The translations under genes were made by a program, and so were the position numbers. The notes under the pieces were generated by a model. The model was not told the origin of the DNA, did no database searches, and worked only from the letters and a program-made list of their open reading frames with translations. A stretch of DNA of 64,000 nt from Paraburkholderia sp. (GTDB lineage Bacteria > Pseudomonadota > Gammaproteobacteria > Burkholderiales > Burkholderiaceae), in the NCBI RefSeq assembly GCF_028283785.1, contig NZ_JAPWKB010000004.1, positions 124,001 through 188,000 of the forward strand, read 5' to 3'. Below are positions 56,599-64,000 of the stretch, in pieces. Position 1 is the stretch's first letter. Each line of letters begins with the position of its first letter.

Positions 56599-56788
56599 CT
56601 AGGGGGCTCCTCATCCGCAAGGATGGGGGGCTACCCTACCTATCGGGGTCTATCTCGGGGTCTGTCGGGGCATCAGCCGGAGTCCTGCATGTTTTTGGGT
56701 TCCGCGCACATCGCCGTGAGCAGCGAGCACGGAATATCACTCATACGCCACAGCGAGAAATACTCAGGCCTCGTGTCCGCCTGCCAAC

Positions 56789-57244
56789 ATGAATCGTCTA
56801 GCCAAATTTCTTCCCCTCGAAAACGTCGTCGTCGGACTGTCCGTCACTAGCAAGAAGCGCGTGTTCGAGCAAGCGGGCCTGATCTTCGAAAACCAGAACG
56901 GCATCGCGCGTAGCACCGTCACCGACAATCTGTTCGCGCGCGAGCGCCTCGGGTCCACGGGACTCGGTGAAGGCGTCGCGATTCCGCACGGCCGGATCAA
57001 AGGCTTGAAGCAGCCGCTCGCCGCGTTTGTCCGCCTGGCGGAGCCGATCGCGTTCGAAGCACCCGACGGTCAGCCGGTGTCGCTGCTGATTTTCCTGCTG
57101 GTGCCCGAACAGGCCACCCAGCAACATCTGGAAATTCTGTCGGAAATCGCCCAGCTGCTGTCGGATCGCGACGCTCGCGAGCGTCTGCACACCGAACAGG
57201 ACCCGGACGCGTTGCATCGCCTGCTCACTCAGTGGCAACCTTGA
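56789..57244 (+). CDS. ptsN: PTS IIA-like nitrogen regulatory protein
   Basis: 151 residues: EIIA-Ntr with the phospho-His in GEGVAIPHGRI (about residue 70) and the FLLVPEQATQQHLEILSEIAQLL helix. It takes phosphate from NPr and tunes potassium, nitrogen and stress responses. It lies about 150 bases downstream of the intron end, so its leader now depends on intron splicing or on a new promoter. No strong ribosome site is seen before the ATG. Confidence 0.94.
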   Translation: MNRLAKFLPLENVVVGLSVTSKKRVFEQAGLIFENQNGIARSTVTDNLFARERLGSTGLGEGVAIPHGRIKGLKQPLAAFVRLAEPIAFEAPDGQPVSLLIFLLVPEQATQQHLEILSEIAQLLSDRDARERLHTEQDPDALHRLLTQWQP

Positions 57245-57385
57245 CACATGGCCGCTCGCCGCCACCCGGCGAGCGTGGTCACGTGTCAAAACCGGCGCGC
57301 ATGAAAACGGTCCGGTTCGTACAAAATGCCGGCGTTGCCGGTCAGCGTCAGCGCGAATAGCGGCCCACACTGGAGTCACGGACTC

Positions 57386-58354
57386 ATGGATACGTCCAGC
57401 ATCAACGCCCAAAGCATTTTTGACGACAATGCCGCCACGCTGAAACTCAGCTGGCTGACGGGGCATGAAGGCTGGGAGCGCGGCTTCTCGGCGGAAACTG
57501 TGGCGTACGCCACGTCGAGCGCCGACCTCGTCGGCCACTTGAACCTGATCCACCCGAACCGCATCCAGGTGCTCGGCGAAGCCGAAATCGACTACTACCA
57601 GCGTCAGGTCGACGACGACCGTTCGCGCCACATGGCCGAACTGATCGCGCTGGAGCCGCCATTCCTGGTGGTCGCCGGCGGCGTCACCGCCCCGCCGGAA
57701 CTGGTGCTGCGCTGCACCCGCTCGTCCACGCCGCTGTTCACCACGCCCATGTCGCCCGCCGCGGTGATCGACAGCCTGCGTCTGTACATGTCGCGCATCC
57801 TCGCGCCGCGCGCCACGTTGCACGGCGTATTTCTCGACATTCTGGGGATGGGCGTGCTGCTGACCGGCGATTCCGGCCTCGGCAAGAGCGAACTCGGGCT
57901 GGAACTGATCAGCCGCGGCCACGGCCTCGTGGCCGACGACGCCGTTGATTTCGTCCGGCTCGGCCCGGATTTCGTCGAAGGACGCTGCCCGCCGCTGCTG
58001 CAAAACCTGCTCGAAGTGCGCGGCCTCGGCTTGCTCGACATCAAGACGATCTTCGGTGAAACAGCCGTGCGCCGCAAAATGAAGCTCAAGCTGATCGTTC
58101 AGCTGGTGCGTCGGCCGGACGGCGAATTCCAGCGCCTGCCGCTCGAAAGCCAGACCGTCGACGTGCTCGGCCTGCCCATCAGCAAGGTCACGATTCAGGT
58201 GGCCGCCGGCCGAAATCTCGCGGTGCTGGTCGAAGCGGCCGTCCGCAACACCATCCTGCAATTGCGCGGCATCGACACGCTGCGCGATTTCATGGACCGT
58301 CAACGTCTTGCGATGCAAGATCCCGACAGCCAGTTTCCGGGCAAGCTGATTTAA
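57386..58354 (+). CDS. hprK: HPr kinase/phosphorylase
   Basis: 322 residues from the ATG at 57386 (GGAG upstream); an in-frame ATG-led extension from 57326 is less likely. P-loop GDSGLGKSE, the HPr(Ser) kinase signature around [17 protein letters not shown], and [16 protein letters not shown]. It phosphorylates/dephosphorylates the Ser of HPr/NPr, here in a regulatory nitrogen PTS. It sits between ptsN and rapZ as in other betaproteobacteria. Confidence 0.95.
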   Translation: MDTSSINAQSIFDDNAATLKLSWLTGHEGWERGFSAETVAYATSSADLVGHLNLIHPNRIQVLGEAEIDYYQRQVDDDRSRHMAELIALEPPFLVVAGGVTAPPELVLRCTRSSTPLFTTPMSPAAVIDSLRLYMSRILAPRATLHGVFLDILGMGVLLTGDSGLGKSELGLELISRGHGLVADDAVDFVRLGPDFVEGRCPPLLQNLLEVRGLGLLDIKTIFGETAVRRKMKLKLIVQLVRRPDGEFQRLPLESQTVDVLGLPISKVTIQVAAGRNLAVLVEAAVRNTILQLRGIDTLRDFMDRQRLAMQDPDSQFPGKLI

Positions 58355-58469
58355 GCCCGATGTGACCACACCACGCGCCGCAAGCCTTGCGGCGCGGGCC
58401 TGGCGGCCGCAACGGGCCGCGCGCGACAAGTCCGGATGCTATGATGAAACGTACGCCCTTGAAGACTCC

Positions 58470-59363
58470 ATGCGCATTATCCTGATCACCGGAATCTCCG
58501 GCTCCGGCAAATCCGTTGCGTTGAACGCGCTGGAAGACGCGGGCTACTACTGCGTCGACAACCTGCCGCCGCGCTTCCTGCCGCAACTCGCCACCTACCT
58601 CGCCGACGACGGCCAGGACCGCCTCGCAGTCGCCATCGACGCGCGCTCGAGCGCCTCGCTCGACGAAATGCCCGCGATGATCCGCGACCTGTCGCGCGAA
58701 CACGATGTGCGCGTGCTGTTCCTCAACGCGAGCACGCAATCGCTGATTCAACGCTTCTCCGAAACCCGTCGCCGGCATCCGCTGTCGGGCTCCGCATCGC
58801 ACGATGCCGACGTCGGTTTGCTGACCTCGCTCGAAGAAGCGATCGACCGCGAGCGTGAACTGGTCGCGGGCCTGGTCGAGTTCGGCCATCAGATCGACAC
58901 CAGCAATCTGCGCTCGAACGTGCTGCGCGCGTGGGTCAAGCGCTTCATCGAACAGGAACACACCGGCCTCGTGCTGATGTTCGAATCGTTCGGTTTCAAG
59001 CGCGGCGTGCCGCTCGACGCCGACTACGTATTCGACGTCCGCACGCTGCCCAACCCGTATTACGATCGGGAATTGCGTCCGCTGACCGGGCTCGACAAAC
59101 CGGTGATCGATTTTCTGGAAGCGTTGCCGGTGGTGCGCGACATGATCGCGGACATCGAGGCGTTTCTGGTCAAGTGGCTGCCGCATTTCCGCGACGACAA
59201 TCGCAGTTATCTGACCGTCGCCATCGGATGTACCGGCGGACAGCACCGGTCGGTATTCATCGCCGAGACGCTCGCCGCACGTCTCGCGAGCAAGGCGAGT
59301 GTGATCGTGCGGCATCGTGACGCGCCGGTCGACGCCGGCGTCTCGTCGAAGTTAGTGGCTTAA
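58470..59363 (+). CDS. rapZ: RNase adapter protein RapZ (YvcJ family)
   Basis: 297 residues from [19 protein letters not shown] at 58470; the longer frame lacks similarity. P-loop GISGSGKS, the YYCVDNLPP motif, and a C-terminal domain with [12 protein letters not shown] and [12 protein letters not shown]. In enterics it targets sRNA GlmZ to RNase E and senses glucosamine-6-phosphate; whether that circuit exists here is unknown. Last gene of the ptsN-hprK-rapZ set. Confidence 0.94.
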   Translation: MRIILITGISGSGKSVALNALEDAGYYCVDNLPPRFLPQLATYLADDGQDRLAVAIDARSSASLDEMPAMIRDLSREHDVRVLFLNASTQSLIQRFSETRRRHPLSGSASHDADVGLLTSLEEAIDRERELVAGLVEFGHQIDTSNLRSNVLRAWVKRFIEQEHTGLVLMFESFGFKRGVPLDADYVFDVRTLPNPYYDRELRPLTGLDKPVIDFLEALPVVRDMIADIEAFLVKWLPHFRDDNRSYLTVAIGCTGGQHRSVFIAETLAARLASKASVIVRHRDAPVDAGVSSKLVA

Positions 59364-59401
59364 CCGGCCGCGCCGCGCGGCCTCAACTGAAGCGTTGCGC
59401 C

Positions 59402-60034
59402 ATGTCCCTTGATCCTGTGCTTGCCGATTTGCCGCTGTTTCCGTTGCATACCGTGCTGTTTCCCGACGGCATGCTGCCGCTGAAAATCTTCGAAGCGCGC
59501 TATCTGGATATGGCGCGCGGCTGTCTGCGCGAGAAAACGCCGTTCGGCGTGTGCATGCTGAAAAGCGGCGGCGAGGTTGCGCATCCGGACGAGCCGTCGG
59601 TGCCGGAGACGATCGGTTGTCTTGCCGACATTGAGCAATGCGATGTCGACGAATTCGGGATGTTGTTGATCCGCGCACGCGGCACGCGCCGTTTCCGTCT
59701 GCTGTCGCATCGTGCCGAACCGGACGGTTTGCTGGTGGGCATGGCCGAGATGTTGCCCGCAGACCAGCCGCTCGAAGGCCCCGACCATCTCGCGCAATTC
59801 GGCGCGTGCGCGGAAGTGCTGGAACGGATCATCGCGACGATCCAGGAACGCGATCCGGACAGTTTGCCGTTCGCCGAACCGTTCAGGCTCGACGATCCGG
59901 CGTGGGTGTCGAACCGGCTCTCGGAAGTGCTGCCGATCGCGCTGCGAGCACGCCAGACGCTGATGGAAATGACCGACGCCGGCTCGCGGATCGAAGCCGT
60001 TCATCACTACATGCAGCAGCATCAGTTGCTGTGA
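59402..60034 (+). CDS. LON substrate-binding-domain protein
   Basis: 210 residues consisting only of the Lon N-terminal (PUA-like) domain: LPLFPLHTVLFPDGMLPLKIFEARYLDM at the start and RARGTRRFRLLS in the middle, with no AAA or protease part. Stand-alone LON-domain proteins are common in proteobacteria and their role is not settled. It follows rapZ by 38 bases and may be cotranscribed with it. A GC-rich hairpin follows. Confidence 0.88.
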   Translation: MSLDPVLADLPLFPLHTVLFPDGMLPLKIFEARYLDMARGCLREKTPFGVCMLKSGGEVAHPDEPSVPETIGCLADIEQCDVDEFGMLLIRARGTRRFRLLSHRAEPDGLLVGMAEMLPADQPLEGPDHLAQFGACAEVLERIIATIQERDPDSLPFAEPFRLDDPAWVSNRLSEVLPIALRARQTLMEMTDAGSRIEAVHHYMQQHQLL

Positions 60035-60082
60035 ATCCGCTTTGCATCTGCACTGACTGAAAGCACAACGCGTGGAAAACGC

Positions 60083-60102
60083 GGCCGTCCTGCCGGACGG
60101 CC
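60083..60102. terminator. GC-rich hairpin between convergent genes
   Basis: GGCCGTCC-TGCC-GGACGGCC: an 8-bp stem with a four-base loop between the LON-domain gene and mutY. There is no clear T run, so termination is only possible. Confidence 0.5.
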
Positions 60103-60109
60103 GGCGCGT

Positions 60110-61208
60110 TCACAGCAACGAACCGTGCAATCCATCGAGCAGTTTGCGCACCGGCGCCGGTACACCGTACGCGTCGAGATTGCGTAGCGGCACCCACACC
60201 GTCTCCGCGTCCGCGAGCGTCAGATGCGCGTCGACGCCGTCGCTGCGTTCGACCAGTCGCGGCTCGATATCCAGCTTGAAATGCGTGAACACATGCGTCA
60301 TCGGCGTCAGCGGCCACACGACGCTGCCGCCGCCGAACGCCAGCGCGCGCTCGGCCAGCGCGGCTTCGTCGGCGGCTTCGGGCAAGCTCCACAAACCACC
60401 CCAGATGCCCGACGGCGGACGCTTTTCGAGCATCACCGTATCGCCGTCGCGCAACACCAGCATCCACGTTCGACGCGTCGGCACGGTCTTCTTCGGACGC
60501 GGCGTCGGCAGTTCGCGTTGACGATTGGTCACGTTCGCCACGCAATCGACGGCAAACGGACAGCGCACGCAATCGGGCTTGCCGCGCATACAAAGCGTCG
60601 CGCCGAGATCCATCAAGCCCTGCGTGTACGCGCTGACGTCGTCGTCGCTGGCCTCAGTGGGCAATAGCGACTCCGCGAGCGTCCACATTGCGTTCTCGAT
60701 ACGCTTTTCGCCCGGGAAACCTTCGACGCCGTATGCCCGCGCGAGCACGCGCTTCACGTTGCCGTCGAGGATGGTTGCGCGCGCACCGAACGCGAACGAC
60801 GCGATTGCCGCTGCGGTCGAACGTCCGATGCCCGGCAGTTCCGCGAGCGCCTCGACCGACACCGGAAACGCGCCACCGTGTTGCCCGACGACCGCCTGCG
60901 CGCAGCGATGCAAATTGCGCGCACGCGAGTAATAGCCGAGCCCGGCCCATAACGCCATCACGTCGTCGAGCGGCGCGGCGGCGAGCGCGGTCGACGTCGG
61001 GGAAGCGCGCGAGAAAACGCGCGTAGTACGGAATCACCGTGGACACCTGCGTCTGCTGCAGCATGATTTCCGACAGCCAGATCCGGTACGCATCACGCGT
61101 GTTTTGCCACGGTAGATCATGGCGGCCATGCTCGCGCTGCCAGGTGATCAGACGCGCGGAAAATCCGGAAGGACCGGACAACGACAAAGGCGAAGACAGT
61201 GAGGACAT
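60110..61208 (-). pseudogene. mutY: A/G-specific adenine glycosylase, frame broken by one extra base
   Basis: From the ATG at 61208 the N-terminal part is clear: LITWQREHGRHDLPWQNTRDAYRIWLSEIMLQQTQVSTVIPYYARFLARFPDV, with the catalytic Glu in SEIMLQQTQV. The frame then shifts near 60990-61003; one surplus base there restores ALAAAPLDDVMALWAGLGYYSRAR. The rest has the helix-hairpin-helix LPGIGRSTAAAIASFAFG, the Asp in LDGNVKRVLAR, the 4Fe-4S cysteines (CMRGKPDCVRCPFAVDC) and a C-terminal Nudix-like domain, about 365 residues in total. MutY removes A opposite 8-oxoG. A sequence error or a true frameshift cannot be separated here. Confidence 0.9.
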
Positions 61209-61215
61209 TGTTTGT

Positions 61216-62046
61216 TTAGCGCTGACAGCTCGGGCAGTAATAAGTGGAACGCTGGCCCTGAACGATCTGTTTGATTGCGGTTCCGCACACGCGGCACGGC
61301 AGACCCGCGCGATCATAGACGAAATAGTCGAGCTGGAAATAACCGCTCTCGCCGTTACTGCCGACAAAATCGCGCAACGTGCTGCCGCCCTTCTCGATCG
61401 CGGCGGCCAGCGTCACGCGAACGGCGTCGGCGAGCAGGTCGTAGCGCACCAGCGACACCTTGCCGGCGGCAGTGCTCGGACGAATTCCGGCGCGGAACAG
61501 ACTTTCGGATGCATAGATATTGCCCACGCCCACGACGATATCGCCGGCCAGCAATGCCTGTTTGACCGACACACTTCGTCCGCGCGTTTTACGATGCATC
61601 AATGCGCCGGAAAACGCGGGCGAAAACGGTTCGACGCCGAGTCTGGCAAGCAATGGATGATCGAACACGTCGCCCGCTTCGCGCGGATGCCACAGTACGG
61701 CTCCGAAGCGGCGCGGGTCGCGATAGCGCAAAATGAAGTCGTCGAAGATCCAGTCGACGTGGTCGTGTTTTGCTGCGGACGGCGGGTGCGGTATGTGACG
61801 CAATACGCGAAGCGTACCGGTCATGCCGAGATGAACGATGAACCAGCCTGCGTCGATTTCGAACAGCAGATATTTGCCGCGCCGCTCGACCTTTCGTACC
61901 GTATGGCCGCGCAAGGTCTGTGCAAGGTCGGCGGGAATCGGCCAACGCAGCGCGGGCGTGCGAACATCGACGCGCTCGACGCGGCGACCGGTGACGTAGG
62001 GTTCGATTCCCCGTCGGGTAACCTCAACTTCTGGCAACTCTGGCAT
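61216..62046 (-). CDS. mutM: Formamidopyrimidine-DNA glycosylase
   Basis: 276 residues starting [16 protein letters not shown] (catalytic Pro1 and Glu after Met removal). The [14 protein letters not shown] region, helix-two-turn-helix [16 protein letters not shown] and the C-terminal zinc finger [10 protein letters not shown] to CPSCQR are intact. It excises 8-oxoG and FaPy lesions. The stop is seven bases before the mutY start: the two GO-repair genes form one unit. Divergent from the TPR gene. Confidence 0.97.
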   Translation of the reverse strand: MPELPEVEVTRRGIEPYVTGRRVERVDVRTPALRWPIPADLAQTLRGHTVRKVERRGKYLLFEIDAGWFIVHLGMTGTLRVLRHIPHPPSAAKHDHVDWIFDDFILRYRDPRRFGAVLWHPREAGDVFDHPLLARLGVEPFSPAFSGALMHRKTRGRSVSVKQALLAGDIVVGVGNIYASESLFRAGIRPSTAAGKVSLVRYDLLADAVRVTLAAAIEKGGSTLRDFVGSNGESGYFQLDYFVYDRAGLPCRVCGTAIKQIVQGQRSTYYCPSCQR

Positions 62047-62102
62047 GTCTGACTGGTCTGCAACTTGCGTGGGTGGTTGTGCGCTTATTGTAGCGAGCGC
62101 GT

Positions 62103-62108
62103 TACAAT
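62103..62108 (+). promoter_or_regulatory. -10-like box before the TPR gene
   Basis: TACAAT in the 86-bp divergent spacer, 24 bases before the TPR gene ATG. The -35 is unclear. Confidence 0.4.
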
Positions 62109-62132
62109 CGTCCGAAACTTGAACGGATATCC

Positions 62133-63971
62133 ATGAACTTGTCCTTCGTGAAGCAGTTTTCCAAGCGTGCGTCGCGCGTATCGCTCGTGCCGCGCGCAGT
62201 CTCCGCTCGCCGTCTGCTCGGAGCCGCCGTACTTGCCGTCTGGGCGCTGGCCGCATTGCCCGCCCATGCGCAAGATCCTTCGCCGGATTCGGACGACAAC
62301 GTTTCGATTCCCGACTCGCTCGGGTCGCAAGGTGCGGACGACGAAAAAAATCTGCCTGCGGTTCCGTTGAGCAGCCAGATCGTGTTTCAGGTGCTCGCGG
62401 CGGAAGTCGCACTGCAACGCGATCAACCGGCGCCTGCGTATCAAACGTATCTCGCGCTCGCTCGCGACACGCACGATCCGCGCATGGCGCAACGCGCGAC
62501 CGAAATCGCGCTGGCCGCGCAAAGCCCGTCCGATGCGCTGACCGCCGCACAACTGTGGCAACAGTATGCACCGACGTCGGAGCGTGCTGCGCAGCTCGAC
62601 GCGTCGCTGCTGGTGCTGTCCGGCAAGCCCGACGACGCCGCGCCGATCCTCGCTCGCGAACTCGCCAAGGTGCCGGTCGACAATCGCGGCAGCGCGATCC
62701 TCGCGTTGCAATTGCTGCTGTCGCGCGGACCGAATCGCGTCGGCGGACTGCACGTGCTGCAGGATCTGGTGAAGAACGACCTGAACCGGCCGGAAGCGCA
62801 ACTCGCGCTGGCCCGTCAGCAACTCGCCGCCGACGATCAACCCGGCGCGCGCAAGTCGCTCGAACAGGCGTTGAAGCTGAAGCCCGACTATCTGCCGGCC
62901 GCGTTGATGCTGTCGCAGATGGGCCCGGAAGAGCGCAAGGAAGGCATCGCGTCGCTCGAAAAATACGTTCAGCAGAACCCGAAATCGCACGATGCGCGTC
63001 TTGCGCTGGCGCAGATGTATCTCGCCAGCGACCGTCTCGACGACGCGCAAAAGCAGTTCGAGGTAATGCATAAGGACAACGCGAACGACCTGACGCCGCT
63101 GATGGCGCTGGGTCTGATCAAGATTCAGCAGAAGAATTTCCCCGAGGCGCAGAACTATCTGACGCAATACGCGCAGAAAGCCGAAGCGACGCCGGGCGCG
63201 GATGCCGGTCAGGCGTACATCTATCTGGCGCAGTTGTCGCTGGAACAGAAGAACGACGTCGCCGCGAGCAACTGGCTGAACAAGATTTCGCCGTCCAGCC
63301 AGCAATACGTGCCCGCGCAGATCACGCGCGCGCAGTTGCTCGAAAAGCAGGGCAAGCCCGACGACGCCCGCAAGCTGCTGGCTGCATTGCAGACACCCGA
63401 TCCGCGCGATCAGGCGATGATCGCGCGGACCGACGCCGCGATCCTGTTCGATGCGAAGCGTTTTCCGGAAGCTGAAACGCGTCTCGCACAAGCCACGTCC
63501 GACTTCCCGACAGATCCCGATCTCGCGTACGACTACGCGATGGCAGCGGAGAAAAACGGCCACTACGACGTGATGGAATCGCAGTTGCGCAAGCTGATCC
63601 AGACGCAGCCCGACAATCCGCAGGCGTACAACGCGCTCGGTTATTCGCTGGCCGATCGCGGCCAGCGCCTGCAGGAAGCCGACAAGCTGGTCGAGAAAGC
63701 ATCGACGCTCGCGCCGAACGACGCGTTCATCATGGATAGCGTGGGCTGGGTCAAGTACCGTCTCGGCGATACCAACGACGCGATCAAGGTACTGCGCAAG
63801 GCGTACGAGTTGCAACCGAACGCTGAAATCGGCGCGCATCTGGGCGAAGTGTTGTGGAAGAGCGGCGACCAGGATCAGGCGCGCGCGGCATGGCGCGAAG
63901 CGAAGAAGCTTGAACCCGACAACGACACGCTCGTCAAAACGCTTCAACGTTTTCAGGTGAACGACCTCTGA
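62133..63971 (+). CDS. Exported tetratricopeptide-repeat protein
   Basis: 612 residues. Signal peptide after a long basic n-region ([16 protein letters not shown], cleavage near 45), a short acidic linker, then many TPR units from about 75 to the end, the clearest being [46 protein letters not shown]. Probably a periplasmic or outer-membrane-associated scaffold. Its stop overlaps the lolB start by one base; in this group the gene regularly precedes lolB-ispE-prs. Confidence 0.9.
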   Translation: MNLSFVKQFSKRASRVSLVPRAVSARRLLGAAVLAVWALAALPAHAQDPSPDSDDNVSIPDSLGSQGADDEKNLPAVPLSSQIVFQVLAAEVALQRDQPAPAYQTYLALARDTHDPRMAQRATEIALAAQSPSDALTAAQLWQQYAPTSERAAQLDASLLVLSGKPDDAAPILARELAKVPVDNRGSAILALQLLLSRGPNRVGGLHVLQDLVKNDLNRPEAQLALARQQLAADDQPGARKSLEQALKLKPDYLPAALMLSQMGPEERKEGIASLEKYVQQNPKSHDARLALAQMYLASDRLDDAQKQFEVMHKDNANDLTPLMALGLIKIQQKNFPEAQNYLTQYAQKAEATPGADAGQAYIYLAQLSLEQKNDVAASNWLNKISPSSQQYVPAQITRAQLLEKQGKPDDARKLLAALQTPDPRDQAMIARTDAAILFDAKRFPEAETRLAQATSDFPTDPDLAYDYAMAAEKNGHYDVMESQLRKLIQTQPDNPQAYNALGYSLADRGQRLQEADKLVEKASTLAPNDAFIMDSVGWVKYRLGDTNDAIKVLRKAYELQPNAEIGAHLGEVLWKSGDQDQARAAWREAKKLEPDNDTLVKTLQRFQVNDL

Positions 63972-64000
63972 TGCTTCGTCTCTTTTCCCTGAGCGCAGGC
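63971..64000 (+). CDS. lolB: Start of lolB-like outer-membrane lipoprotein gene (cut by window edge)
   Basis: Only [10 protein letters not shown] is visible. The TGATG overlap with the TPR gene and the conserved gene order suggest LolB, the outer-membrane receptor for lipoproteins. The identity rests on context, not on the ten residues. Confidence 0.45.
   Translation, partial: MLRLFSLSAG

Larger units (their letters stand above)
53813..56639 (+). mobile_element. Group II intron, inserted between hpf and ptsN
   Basis: The 5' end GTGCGACACG matches the GUGYG rule. Structured RNA without a gene fills 53813-54841 (domains I-III and part of IV). The intron-encoded protein occupies 54842-56542. 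Domain V is at 56565-56598 (34 bases, GAGCTGTA paired with TACAGTTC). Domain VI at about 56599-56637 has a GCAA loop and a bulged A at 56633, placing the 3' splice site after AC at about 56639. It lies in the same direction as the flanking genes, so it can be removed from read-through RNA. Ends are good to a few bases; the RNA class was not determined. Confidence 0.9.

Noticed and set aside
56798..58429. 543-residue minus-strand ORF opposite ptsN and hprK
   Set aside because: Antisense to two well-conserved enzymes; repetitive Arg/Gln/His composition.
62085..63947. 620-residue minus-strand ORF opposite the TPR gene
   Set aside because: The TPR frame shows a signal peptide and regular repeats; the opposite frame does not resemble a protein family.

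Overview
The window looks like a chromosomal segment of a Burkholderiales bacterium, most likely Paraburkholderia or a close relative. The evidence is the high G+C codon use, the trimeric-porin type, the block kdsD-kdsC-lptC-lptA-lptB-rpoN-hpf-ptsN-hprK-rapZ, the ssb / MFS / uvrA neighbourhood, and the mutY / mutM / TPR protein / lolB neighbourhood. This is inference from gene content and order; no database was searched. No tRNA, rRNA, CRISPR array or prophage was seen.

Layout. Positions 1-2.7 kb hold a D-amino-acid module: an N-acyl-D-amino-acid deacylase (cut by the window edge), an RpiR regulator, and a divergent D-serine/D-threonine-type PLP enzyme. Positions 2.8-10.3 kb hold accessory genes: a MarR/DHA2-efflux pair, EcsC, an HSL-type hydrolase, a CHRD protein, a porin and a LysR regulator. 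From 10.4 to 18.2 kb, all on the minus strand, lies a signalling block: a BvgS/EvgS-like hybrid kinase, an aquaporin and three separate LuxR-type response regulators. Diverging from it (18.9-24.4 kb) is an operon for a ba3-like terminal oxidase with three multi-haem cytochromes c. A near-consensus Anr/FNR box and a 9-bp inverted repeat lie in front of that operon. Its subunit I frame is broken by one extra base.

Positions 25.4-31 kb hold a chemoreceptor with a sigma-28-type promoter, a CidA/CidB pair, a DUF4239 protein and a small lipoprotein / exported protein / lytic transglycosylase cluster. Positions 31.4-37.6 kb hold ssb, an MFS transporter, uvrA and a PerM-type membrane protein. Positions 37.7-41.5 kb hold a Fur-box-flanked TonB receptor and a PepSY membrane protein. 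Positions 42.3-47.6 kb hold purU, a Nudix hydrolase, a LysE exporter, apt and a CPA2 antiporter.

Positions 47.8-59.4 kb are the conserved Kdo/LPS-transport/sigma-54/nitrogen-PTS block. It is interrupted between hpf and ptsN by a group II intron of about 2.8 kb (53813 to about 56639) that encodes a reverse transcriptase with a C-terminal HNH motif. Positions 59.4-64 kb hold a LON-domain protein, a frameshifted mutY, mutM, a TPR protein and the first codons of lolB.

The most unusual structure is a pair of related, apparently non-coding elements of about 0.9 kb (24515-25386 and 41543-42488). Each has long inverted terminal arms containing a near-perfect 15-bp hairpin, five tandem units of about 58 bp, and a conserved structured segment. 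Both sit between convergent genes. The second copy has replaced the purU stop codon, so PurU gains about 52 residues encoded by the element.
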